From Tritrichomonas musculus (lineage: Eukaryota > Parabasalia > Tritrichomonadida > Tritrichomonadidae): a stretch of DNA of 64,000 bases. Shown here one piece after another: positions 10,068 through 19,358 of this stretch. Under the pieces are notes generated by a model. That model searched no databases and was not told the origin of the DNA. It saw nothing but the letters and a program-made list of their open reading frames with translations. A program made the translations under genes and the position numbers. Every line of letters starts with the position of its first letter. Position 1 is the first letter of the stretch. The stretch is from contig JAPFFF010000027.1 of the NCBI GenBank assembly GCA_039105265.1, positions 2,170,001 to 2,234,000 of the forward strand, in the 5' to 3' direction.

Positions 10068-10613
10068 ATGTTTCAAAATACTCCCAATGCCCCGATCGGC
10101 ATCACAATCAACCTAATGTCTTTCACAATCCCACCAAAAATTATATGCGAAACTGACCAAGTTAGGGTAAGAATTACTGTAATCCCTGATGAATATGAAC
10201 AAAAGCTAGACGTTAAGGGAAACAAAATAGATAATTGCAGTTTAATTTTTACTTTTAACATTACAAGTAAAACCGAAAAACTAAATTTCACGTTCTTTAA
10301 AAAAACAATTCTATCTCAAAGCCCTATTATTGGTAACGCTTCTTTAGATATTAGTGATATTGTCAGCTCACCTGATCAGGGCTCATCAGGGCTCAAAATA
10401 CTGGATATCTATTATCCAATTGAAAGACAAATGCAAGAGCAACGACTGAGAAGTGCTGATCGATCAAGTCTCAAAGAAAAGGTTATTGGACAAGCAAAAA
10501 TAGCGATATCATTTACTAAGCCAAAAGACAATATTGGAAGTCCGGTTCAAAAAATTAAAAAGGCTGATTCAAAACAATCGATTTTGGATTCTTCAAATGA
10601 AAGTTTGTTGTAG
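10068..10613 (+). CDS. Hypothetical protein, possible C2-like domain
   Basis: This is a 181-residue protein starting at an ATG, with an initiator-like TCATAT only 6-8 nt upstream (10060-10065). Residues 10-115 alternate hydrophobic and polar residues like a beta sandwich (ITINLMSFTIPP, RVRITVIPDEY, LIFTFNITS, GNASLDISDIV), reminiscent of C2-type domains. The C-terminal 60 residues are basic and Ser-rich and look disordered. No catalytic motif, signal peptide or membrane segment is seen. The C2 suggestion is an inference from pattern only; I do not recognise the family. Confidence 0.6.
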   Translation: MFQNTPNAPIGITINLMSFTIPPKIICETDQVRVRITVIPDEYEQKLDVKGNKIDNCSLIFTFNITSKTEKLNFTFFKKTILSQSPIIGNASLDISDIVSSPDQGSSGLKILDIYYPIERQMQEQRLRSADRSSLKEKVIGQAKIAISFTKPKDNIGSPVQKIKKADSKQSILDSSNESLL

Positions 10614-11011
10614 AATTTTCGGGACGACGTACATTTCAAAACTTATTGCTATTTTTTTAGCATTAAATATTCTCAAAAATCGTAATCCGTCTAATTTTTG
10701 AGGAAAAGTAGTATTTATCTCTTAATCATGCAAAATTAATATCATTAGTCAATAATTACTAAATAATTAAATTTTGAAATATTTTTATCAATGAAAATTT
10801 TTACTAATAAAGTAAAAACATCGTAATGAACATATTTTTTACATCCATCACTTGCATGCTCAAAATGATTTTTTCCAAGCATCATCGTTATCAAAATTCA
10901 TTAATTTGATAATATAAAAATAATATATTTAAATTATAATCGTTTTTTATTCAAAATTATACATATTATAAAAAACACTTTATCTGTCTTATTTTGTGCA
11001 AAATAATATAT
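10614..11011. other. Intergenic, nothing recognised
   Basis: AT-rich spacer between two convergent genes. I see no repeat, RNA or frame of note. Confidence 0.5.
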
Positions 11012-12502
11012 TCAGAAATAGCGTTGTGAACTCGATAATGCCAATTCATTCTGAGAAGGAGTAAGATAAAAAGGAGAAACTTGTTCTAATAATGGATCGC
11101 TCCATCCGGTATGTTGGCTCGGATTTGGTGCATCAATATAGATACCATTTGCTGTATCAAGCTTCATTACTTCAAAAAGGATAGAATTCCACGAATCAGC
11201 GCCAACCATTCCTATGTCTTCAATCTGCACACTGAAAGGATGCTCATTAGTTCCATTTATTGGGTTAAACTCAACATAAGTTGCACTTACTGAATTTTTT
11301 CCGCTTCCATTGCTCTTGTAATGTACAGTAAATTTGCCTGGTGTTGATGATGGCCTAAGAAGCCATGTATTGAGTGACTTTCCTTCAAGCATTTTGGTTG
11401 ATACTGCTGCATTAAATGACGGCTGGAACCATTGATGGAATTGCGAAGTGCAAAAACTGGACTTTTGTGAATATGTTTGATATTGGTTATCTTGAGTAGG
11501 TGAACCAGAAATAAAATCGGATGATGTGCTATTATAAAGTGTAAGATCGTTGATGTAACTGGCAGCTTTCGTTAATGATCCATATCTTAGGAAGAAGTTT
11601 AGAAATTGATCAAATGTGGTACCTTCTTCTTCTTGTTGGGTTGATTCTGTTTGAAATAAAAGAAGATACGTAATATTAGCTTTGAGTTGGGGGTTCTCTC
11701 CTTGATTTAGAAAATTAGCTAATATTGTATCAATAATTTTGTTTGTATCAACTCTTGAAGCATTCCCAGCTATTTGAATCCATTCTCTAGTTGCATATGA
11801 TATTAATAAATTATTTCTATTTCTATTATTTTTTATTTTGTTCAATAAAAATGTTGTATTAAAAAGTACATCTGGGTCATTAGCTAAAATTTGTTGCGCT
11901 TCGGGTGGTAATTGCATAGAAGTTGGAATGTTTGCTATTTTATTGTAATTGGTTGCAATTTGTTGACTAATTGCAGTCTCATTCTGGAAATTTATCTGAT
12001 CAGTGATTGGGGGGACAGATGGCTGGAATGACAATTTATATGGAACACTTAAAGCATTACCATTATAATTTTGATTTAAAATTTTCTCTCTTTGGTTTTT
12101 TAAGTTTGTTATAGGCTGACAAGGAATTAAATTAATATCTTCTATAAAGGATTGTTGGGTAAAGTTATATTTCGGATTTATCCTTTTTTTCCAATTTTTG
12201 ATATCAGGAAGGTTTGGAAATTCGGGTGAGAGTTCCAAAGCTTTTGAATGAATAATATTGAAAGCATGAGACCTAAAATTTGTATTAATAGTGTTTGGTT
12301 TAATCGATAAAATATTTCCAAGAAGAGAAGAATTGCTAATAAAATGGGTTCCATCAGAACACCAAGAAGCACCGCATTCATTTGAGAACTCTGGATGGTT
12401 TTTGACGAATTGAAGTACATAGAACACTTTAGTTGAAAATTTAATTCTGTCATTGTCTTTTAAAAACTTTTTTAGCTGTTCCGGCGTTGTAATTTTATCC
12501 AT
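11012..12502 (-). CDS. Putative initiator-binding-domain (IBD) protein with SH2-like C-terminus
   Basis: This is a 496-residue protein with an ATG start. Residues about 18-95 (FSTKVFYVLQFVKNHPEF, then ASWCSDGTHFISN, then NTINTNFRSHAF) match the look of the trichomonad initiator-binding domain, a winged helix first seen in the T. vaginalis transcription factor IBP39. The middle is Asn/Gln-rich with helical stretches. Around residues 355-430 the segment MLEGKSLNTWLLRPSS followed by TPGKFTVHYKSNGSG has the shape of an SH2 core (a strand ending in RPSS, then a second strand), most like the Spt6/STAT style. The gene has its own TCATTT initiator 14 nt upstream. Likely role: nuclear DNA-binding regulator. 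The IBD call is moderately sure; the SH2-like call is a pattern-based inference. Confidence 0.6.
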   Translation of the reverse strand: MDKITTPEQLKKFLKDNDRIKFSTKVFYVLQFVKNHPEFSNECGASWCSDGTHFISNSSLLGNILSIKPNTINTNFRSHAFNIIHSKALELSPEFPNLPDIKNWKKRINPKYNFTQQSFIEDINLIPCQPITNLKNQREKILNQNYNGNALSVPYKLSFQPSVPPITDQINFQNETAISQQIATNYNKIANIPTSMQLPPEAQQILANDPDVLFNTTFLLNKIKNNRNRNNLLISYATREWIQIAGNASRVDTNKIIDTILANFLNQGENPQLKANITYLLLFQTESTQQEEEGTTFDQFLNFFLRYGSLTKAASYINDLTLYNSTSSDFISGSPTQDNQYQTYSQKSSFCTSQFHQWFQPSFNAAVSTKMLEGKSLNTWLLRPSSTPGKFTVHYKSNGSGKNSVSATYVEFNPINGTNEHPFSVQIEDIGMVGADSWNSILFEVMKLDTANGIYIDAPNPSQHTGWSDPLLEQVSPFYLTPSQNELALSSSQRYF

Positions 12503-12512
12503 GTTTTTAACG

Positions 12513-12518
12513 AAATGA
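12513..12518 (-). promoter_or_regulatory. Initiator-like element of the IBD-like gene
   Basis: The minus strand reads TCATTT, with its A 14 nt before the ATG, inside TTTTCATTTCG. It fits the trichomonad initiator. Confidence 0.6.
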
Positions 12519-13875
12519 AAAGATTTTATTTTTGAAAAAAAATTTTAAATTGAATGAAAGAGGAAGTTCCTTATTACGATCAAAATATTCACAAAAAGTT
12601 TGGAAAGTGAAACTTTTTTTAATTCACTTTTACAAAACTTTTTTTCTCTAAAAAATATTTCTTTTATAATAAATGAGAATTAGTATAATGGATTTTTTTT
12701 TAAATATAATATATTTTTAAAAAGTTTATTATTATCAGAAAATATGATTTGTAAATAACTCAAAATATAATTTTTTATTTTAATTTTATCTCGAAAATAA
12801 ATTTAAATTAATAATTTAAAATATTATTATAAATTAAAATAAATTTAATATTAAATATATTTATAAATAATGAATTCATTCACAAATGCCTTTGATAATG
12901 TTTCAATAAAAAATTAGTCAAATAATTTTTTATTTGGTTAGATGAACTTTTTGAATTTTTTATAGAGGGTGGGCAACCTTTACTTTATAGATAAAACTCC
13001 ATAATTATTAGGTATAAAATAATTATGTTTTAATATTATATTTTGTTATCATAATTAAGTATGTTTGCAACTAAAAATTTAATAATTTACTATAATAACA
13101 ATAATATATTTGTATTTTTTTCTATTTGAATAACCAAAATTTTAATATGTATTCAAAATTAAAATCATTTTATCTGTATGGATATTTATGTTATTATCTT
13201 ACAATGATTACATTATAGGTTATTATTAGGTTTTATTTCTATATATATAATAGAATAAGTTAAAATTTTATTTTATCTATAATTATAAATCTCACATATT
13301 AATTATTCAAATTAGATTTTATTTTTAATTTAAAAAGTTTAATTTTCAGTTTAATTGAGAAATAAAGAATGTACAATTGATATATTTTAAATTATAAATA
13401 TAATAAAATTGGTAGTTGTAAATTAAAAAATAAATAATAATATATATTTATCCTTATTTATTTTATAAATGATAGGTATAGCTTTTGAAATCTATCTGCC
13501 AATTTCTCAAGATTTTGCAAACAATTTACATGATAAATAATGATTTGGACCATTCATAAATTAAAACTTGAAAAAAATCAAGCAATTTATTATGGATATT
13601 TATCATCAGGACATTACAAATGACTTATCGATCAATAAAAAAATTTAAAATATGCATTTTTTAAAAATCAGCAAATATTTCGAATCTTTTAAAATATAAA
13701 TATTTATTAATTTTGTTTTTATTAATTAAATGTTATTTTTAATTATTTTAAAAATTCGTGATCTTATTCAATATAGACAAAGATAAATGAATGATATGTT
13801 AAAATTTTATAAGATTCTTTGAGCATTCAATTGGTTGACCACCTCTTTTTTTATGAAAACTTAATTCTATTTTTG
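12519..13875. other. AT-rich intergenic stretch
   Basis: About 1.35 kb of very AT-rich sequence with short A and T runs. No element ends, RNA gene or convincing frame is seen. It includes the upstream region of the kinase-Sel1 gene, where no clear initiator is visible. Confidence 0.5.
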
Positions 13876-16800
13876 ATGAATGAGATACTTCATGAATTCA
13901 AAACTCTTCTGAAAGATGGATTAGTTAATATAAAAAATAAATACTTAGATGTTCAATTCAAAATGTTTTCTTTTAGTGCTTTGACTGAAGGGAGATTAAA
14001 TATATTAGACAATTATCAAACCGAAGTAATTACCATTGATGAATACATAGAATCAATCTATAAATTTCAGTTCGGACATGACTTTTTTATTTTATGTATG
14101 AGTCGTAAATGTTTTATATTCTTCAAATCAGAAATTTCTCATTTCATTCAATTTTTGGAAAAAAATAGTGATTTAAAATTCATATTTATTACAGAAACAT
14201 CTAGGAATGACCTACTAAACTTAATAGATACTGAACATCGCAATTTTCTTTTAAAAAACACGTTAAAAAAAGAAAACCGTTTTTTTAACGACGAGCTTCA
14301 ATCATTTCAAAAAAATTTTCAATTAAAATATCAAAACAATGAACATTCAATTAATGCAACTAATTTTGTTAAAGTGATTTGCAGAAGTATTGCCGGTTTT
14401 TTGATTACCAAAAGTCATCTTGATTCAAAATTTGATCGATTTCAAGACTATAACCGTTTTTTCATCAACAACTCCACAGAAGAATATGTAACATTGAGGA
14501 ATATCCATACTGGAACATTTTCATCGATTAATTTGGTTTATCTTATTGAAAAAGAGAGATTGCTTGTTCTGAAATCTTTTCATGATCAAAAAGAAGGACC
14601 AAAACTTTTTGAAAGGGAAACTTTAAATTATCAAAAAGTCAAGCATCCTTTCATACCGATGTTTTATGGCACAACAGAAGTTGATTCAAAGAAGAGCTTG
14701 ATAATAGAATATATTGAAGGCGATTCAATATTAAACATAAAAGAAAAATGTTCAGATGAAATTAAAATCAAAATTGTTTTTAAAATTTTGATCGTTTTGG
14801 ACTTTATTCATTATTATGGATTCATTTACCGTGATTTAAAACCGAACAATTTTATTGTTGATGAGGATTATTCGGTTTTTCTTATTGATTTCGATGAAAT
14901 GATTAGTAAAGAATCATTATCTGAAAGTGACGATTATACAAGCGATTTTTCTTCTGGATATGTTGCACCTGAAATCACAGGAGGCTATCCTTTTACAAAC
15001 AAAGCCGACATTTATTCAATTGGCAAGATTATTCAATTTCTTTTCTCAGAAACTTTTTTCGAAAAGAATCAAAAATTAAAAGAAATTTGTGAAAATTGTA
15101 CTTCAAATAATGAGAATAAAAGGCCGCAAACTTCGATTCTTTTAGATTCATTTTATAGCATTTATCACGATGTTATATCTGAAGTATCTGAAGTCGATAC
15201 AATTTCGTCGATTAAAGATATTCATACAGAAGATTATTTTACCTATTGGGCTTTTCTTTCTGATGATCAAAATGCATTCTATCTTTTCAATCTCGGCAAA
15301 ATGTATGAAACTGGACAAAAAGTGAAACGTGATATAACAAAGGCAATCAAATACTATACACTTTCTGCCAATAAGAATTATAGCGAAGCCCAATTTAAAC
15401 TTGGAACATTTTATTATGTAGGAGACTACATAAAACAAGACATAAAAGAAACAATAAAATATTTTACCCTTGCTTCGGAACAAGATCATTTAGATGCACA
15501 ATATAATCTTGGACTTATTTATTTTAATGGCAAATATATTGAACCAAACATAAAGAAAGCCATTGAATATTTCACATTAGCTGCACAGAAAGATCATTCT
15601 TATGCTAATTACAAGCTTGGTTTAATTTATTATAAAGAAAAATATTTGAATCAAGATATAAACAAAGCAATTTATCATTTTTATTTAGCTGCAAATAATC
15701 ATAAATTACCAAAAGCGCAATATTATCTAGGCGAAATATATTATCAGAACAAGTACGTTGAACGTGATATAATAAAATCTATTGATTATTTACTTGATGC
15801 TGCATATAAAAATAATGTTAAAGCACAATTATTACTAGGACAAATATTTTTCGAAAATAAATATATTGAACGTGATATGAATAGATCTACTGAATTTTTA
15901 ACAATGGCAGCACAACAAGATAATGAAACTGCACAATTTATTCTAGGTTCAATGTTTTATGCTGGCCAATATGTTTCACAAAGCATTATTTTAGCCATTA
16001 CTTATTTTAAGCAAGCTTCAGAACATAATAATGTATTTGCTTTATTTAATCTTGGTACGATTTATATTGATAATAAATATATTAAACGAAATATAAATGA
16101 ATCAATTAAATATTACAAACAAGCAGCAGATTTGAATTATTCAGAAGCACAAAATGAATTGGGTTGTATTTATTATGAAGGAAAATATATCAAGCAAGAT
16201 ATAAATAAAGCAATTGAATATTACAATTTAGCTGCAAATCAAAATCATGCAATTGCTCAATTTAATCTTGGAATTATTTATTTAAATGGAAAACATGTTC
16301 ATCGTGACATGGCCAAATCAATAAATTATTTCACACTTAGTGCAAAACAAAATTATTTGTTAGCTCAATATTATCTTGGTCATATTTATTATGATAACGA
16401 ATACATCAAATGTGATATAAACAAAGCAATTGAATATTTCAATTTAGCCGCTAAACAGAATGATATTAAGTCTCATTATTTCCTTGGATTAATTTATTAT
16501 GATAATAAATACATTCAACGTGATATGGATAAATGTATTTATCATCTTAATCAAGCTGCAATAAATGGCCATTTAGATGCACAATATAAACTTGTTGATA
16601 TCTTTTATAATGGATTATATGTTCCTCGTGATATTTCGAGATCAATTCTTTATCTTACTCTTGCATCAGATCAAAATTGCTCAGAAGCACAAAACTTTTT
16701 AGGCACAATATATTTTGATGGCGAATATATTCAGCAAAATATAGAAAAAGCTATTTATTATTTCAAATTGGCATCAGATCAAGATAATGCAAATGCTCAA

Positions 16801-17766
16801 TATAATCTTGGCTTATTATATTATCTGCAAAAAGATATAAAGAATGCAATTCATTATTTTTTACTTTCATCAAAACAACATCCTTATTCACAAAATTTTT
16901 TGGGTGTTTTATATTATGACAATAAGTATATTCCGCGAGATATAAACAAGTCTATTTATTACTTTACAATGGCAGCCAATGGGAATTATCCAAGAGCACA
17001 ACATAACCTTGGACTTATTTACTACCAGGATAAATATATTCCACGAAATATTAAAAAATCACTTTATTATTTTAATCTTGCTGAAAAAAACAATTTTCAC
17101 GATTCTGCTTTGAAATTAGGTGAAATTTATTATGAAGGAAAGTATGTAGAAAAAGACATAGAAAAAGCAATTCATTATTTTAAAGAAGTTTCTTCTTTTA
17201 ATAATGAATATGCAAAGAATAACTTGGGTATCATTTATAAAAATGGATTTGAAAATAAAGTGAATAAGAATCTATCTTTTGCAAAAGAGTATTTTGAAGA
17301 GGCAATTCGACAGAAAAATGATCCGTTATCAATGTTCAATTTAGCAAATATTTATCTCGATGAAAATAAAAATGATAAAGCAATTGATTTGTTGATAAAA
17401 TCTATCAATAAAGGATTCGTTCCTCCAATTGCCATTTTGTATTACTTATTGTCAAAGAATTGTGATGTTGTCGATGTTGTTTCTATTGAAAAACAGTTGT
17501 GCAAATTTAATGACGACTGGAAATCATTTGCTCCAAAATTAATTGATTTATATAATGAAAATTGGAAGATATTTATTAATGATAATCATAAGCTAGAACT
17601 TGTTTATAATTATTTACGTAATGCTGACTTTTTATATATTGATCGCTTATCCGTTCCTTTAGAAAAGCTGGAGAATGACAGTAAAATTTCTAGTCTCAAA
17701 ACAAGAAAAAAAGTTCCAGAAATTAACAATGCCTTCTATGAAGGATTTGGTATTGAGATAAATTAG
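13876..17766 (+). CDS. Protein kinase with long Sel1-repeat array
   Basis: The protein has 1,296 residues counted from the first ATG at 13876; the open frame extends 57 bases further up but only from a TTG. Residues 1-200 are an unrecognised helical domain. A kinase domain follows at about 210-430: LLVLKSF (Lys about 232), a helix-C Glu in FERETLNY, the catalytic loop YRDLKPNN (about 318) and IDFDE (about 337) in place of DFG. Then come APE-like APEI and an SIGKI segment. From about 470 to 1160 there are roughly 19 Sel1 repeats, ending in a 130-residue tail. All key catalytic residues are present, the only oddity being DFD instead of DFG, so it may be active. Sel1 arrays usually bind partners. 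The broken gene at 1-2455 is a paralogue of the repeat part. Confidence 0.9.
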   Translation: MNEILHEFKTLLKDGLVNIKNKYLDVQFKMFSFSALTEGRLNILDNYQTEVITIDEYIESIYKFQFGHDFFILCMSRKCFIFFKSEISHFIQFLEKNSDLKFIFITETSRNDLLNLIDTEHRNFLLKNTLKKENRFFNDELQSFQKNFQLKYQNNEHSINATNFVKVICRSIAGFLITKSHLDSKFDRFQDYNRFFINNSTEEYVTLRNIHTGTFSSINLVYLIEKERLLVLKSFHDQKEGPKLFERETLNYQKVKHPFIPMFYGTTEVDSKKSLIIEYIEGDSILNIKEKCSDEIKIKIVFKILIVLDFIHYYGFIYRDLKPNNFIVDEDYSVFLIDFDEMISKESLSESDDYTSDFSSGYVAPEITGGYPFTNKADIYSIGKIIQFLFSETFFEKNQKLKEICENCTSNNENKRPQTSILLDSFYSIYHDVISEVSEVDTISSIKDIHTEDYFTYWAFLSDDQNAFYLFNLGKMYETGQKVKRDITKAIKYYTLSANKNYSEAQFKLGTFYYVGDYIKQDIKETIKYFTLASEQDHLDAQYNLGLIYFNGKYIEPNIKKAIEYFTLAAQKDHSYANYKLGLIYYKEKYLNQDINKAIYHFYLAANNHKLPKAQYYLGEIYYQNKYVERDIIKSIDYLLDAAYKNNVKAQLLLGQIFFENKYIERDMNRSTEFLTMAAQQDNETAQFILGSMFYAGQYVSQSIILAITYFKQASEHNNVFALFNLGTIYIDNKYIKRNINESIKYYKQAADLNYSEAQNELGCIYYEGKYIKQDINKAIEYYNLAANQNHAIAQFNLGIIYLNGKHVHRDMAKSINYFTLSAKQNYLLAQYYLGHIYYDNEYIKCDINKAIEYFNLAAKQNDIKSHYFLGLIYYDNKYIQRDMDKCIYHLNQAAINGHLDAQYKLVDIFYNGLYVPRDISRSILYLTLASDQNCSEAQNFLGTIYFDGEYIQQNIEKAIYYFKLASDQDNANAQYNLGLLYYLQKDIKNAIHYFLLSSKQHPYSQNFLGVLYYDNKYIPRDINKSIYYFTMAANGNYPRAQHNLGLIYYQDKYIPRNIKKSLYYFNLAEKNNFHDSALKLGEIYYEGKYVEKDIEKAIHYFKEVSSFNNEYAKNNLGIIYKNGFENKVNKNLSFAKEYFEEAIRQKNDPLSMFNLANIYLDENKNDKAIDLLIKSINKGFVPPIAILYYLLSKNCDVVDVVSIEKQLCKFNDDWKSFAPKLIDLYNENWKIFINDNHKLELVYNYLRNADFLYIDRLSVPLEKLENDSKISSLKTRKKVPEINNAFYEGFGIEIN

Positions 17767-18087
17767 CTAATCTCAATGAGAGAAATAGAAGTATAAATAA
17801 TTGCTTTTTTTAATGGAATAATTAGAATGATTTTTTGATGATCAACAGCAAATTCTTAGAAATTTTATGTTTAGTTAAGCCTTTGAATTTTTTATTTTTG
17901 AGAAAAAAAAATATTTTCATATTATACAATGTTTATGATATCTAAATTTCTTTGTAGGATGCTTTTTATTTGATTTGAGTGTTTGCTATCAAGATTTTCA
18001 ATAAAAAATTCAGGTTTCCTTTAATTTTAAAGTCTTTTTTTAAAATTTTTTTAGTGTAATCAATCTTTAAAAAGCTTCTTTTGAATT
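17767..18087. other. Intergenic, nothing recognised
   Basis: AT-rich spacer between the convergent kinase-Sel1 and BspA-like genes; no structure is seen. Confidence 0.5.
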
Positions 18088-18919
18088 TCAAATCATTTCT
18101 TTTGTATTTCTTTTTAAATAATTACTGTTTTCAATTGGTATTTGATTCAGAGATGAGCATCCCATAAAAGCATTTTCTCCAATACGTGATATGAATGATG
18201 AAGTAACAATATGCCTCAAAGATTTACAATTTTTGAAGGATTTGTCACCAATGGATGTTACAGATGGAATTATCATGCCAGTTAAAGACGAACATCCTTT
18301 GAAAGCAGATTCTCCAATGTCAGTAACAGAAGAAAGATCAGATATTTGAGTAAGAGATGAGATATTTTTAAAAGATCTAAAACTAATTCTTTTTACTGAG
18401 GATGGAATTGATATTTGCTGAAGAGATGTGCAATTCTCAAATAAACGCCAGTCAATTTCATCCAAAAAAGAAGCAATTGAAACTTTTTGCAGTGATGAAC
18501 AATTGCTGAAAACAGAAGATCCGAGCTTTTTTACATATGATGGAATTGATACATTTTCTAAAGATATGCATCCTGAAAAAGTGTATGATTCAATTACTTT
18601 CATATGTGGAATGGAAAATTTCTTTAATGATTGGCCAATCATTAAATTGGTAACAGTGACAGGTATAAAGATTGCTTCTAGGGATGTGCAATCTGAGAAA
18701 GCAGACTCACCTATAAAATTGACAGAAAGAGGAATAGATACTTGTGATTCACAGCCACAAAAAGTAGAATTATCTATTTTTGTTATTGAAGAAGGAATGG
18801 ATTTTTGTGTTAGAAATTTGAAGAGATTGTTTTGATGGATATTGTATTTCAATTAAAGCATCTTCAAAACATTTAAATACATCAACAATAACTGATTCAA
18901 TAGCGTTATTATTTAGCAT
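18088..18919 (-). pseudogene. BspA-type leucine-rich repeat gene, degraded
   Basis: About ten BspA-like LRRs are read on the minus strand (FSGCISLENVSIPSYVKKLG, FKGCSSLTGMIIPSVTSIGD, FMGCSSLNQIP). The repeat frame has no ATG: it opens at a TTG right after a TAA at about 18853. An ATG at 18919 opens a different frame that reads like a BspA N-terminus (NNNAIESVIVDVFKCFEDAL), so one frameshift between about 18790 and 18850 separates start and repeats. One repeat near residue 70 is also shortened. BspA-like proteins bind host or bacterial surfaces in some cases; this copy has no signal or membrane segment. A sequencing error could also explain the single shift. Confidence 0.75.
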
Positions 18920-19358
18920 GAAAACTAACAAATCATAATTATGATTTGTACGTTTTTTTCATCCTTTTCTATTCTTCACAAAAATAAAAAACGAACAAAA
19001 AATAGTTATATAAATTACGAATTTAAGCGGGATCAGGGTATTTTTGATGACACTTAGCAAATGAAACAAACAATACAGTTAAATACTTGATTGTTTATAA
19101 ATCATATTCAATGATAATAATGACAAAAATATCGGTTCTATGCGTTTCATGTCACCATAAATGATGAATGACAATGACGAAAAATCAATATCTTTTTTTT
19201 TTTTTTTTTTTTTTTTTTCATTTGATGATGGCATTATTCTATTATTAGTCTCAAAACGATAGCAAAAGATCAAAATACTGATAATTTACTAAAAAAGTTC
19301 ATAGATAAAAATAAATAAATTAATAAATAAAAATAACAAAGTTCATAAATAAAAAGTT
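18920..19358. other. Intergenic with a poly-T tract
   Basis: The region contains a run of about 28 T near 19192-19219 and otherwise AT-rich sequence. No gene is seen. Confidence 0.5.

Noticed and set aside
18428-18835. 135-codon plus-strand frame
   Set aside because: Shadow of the BspA-like repeats on the minus strand.
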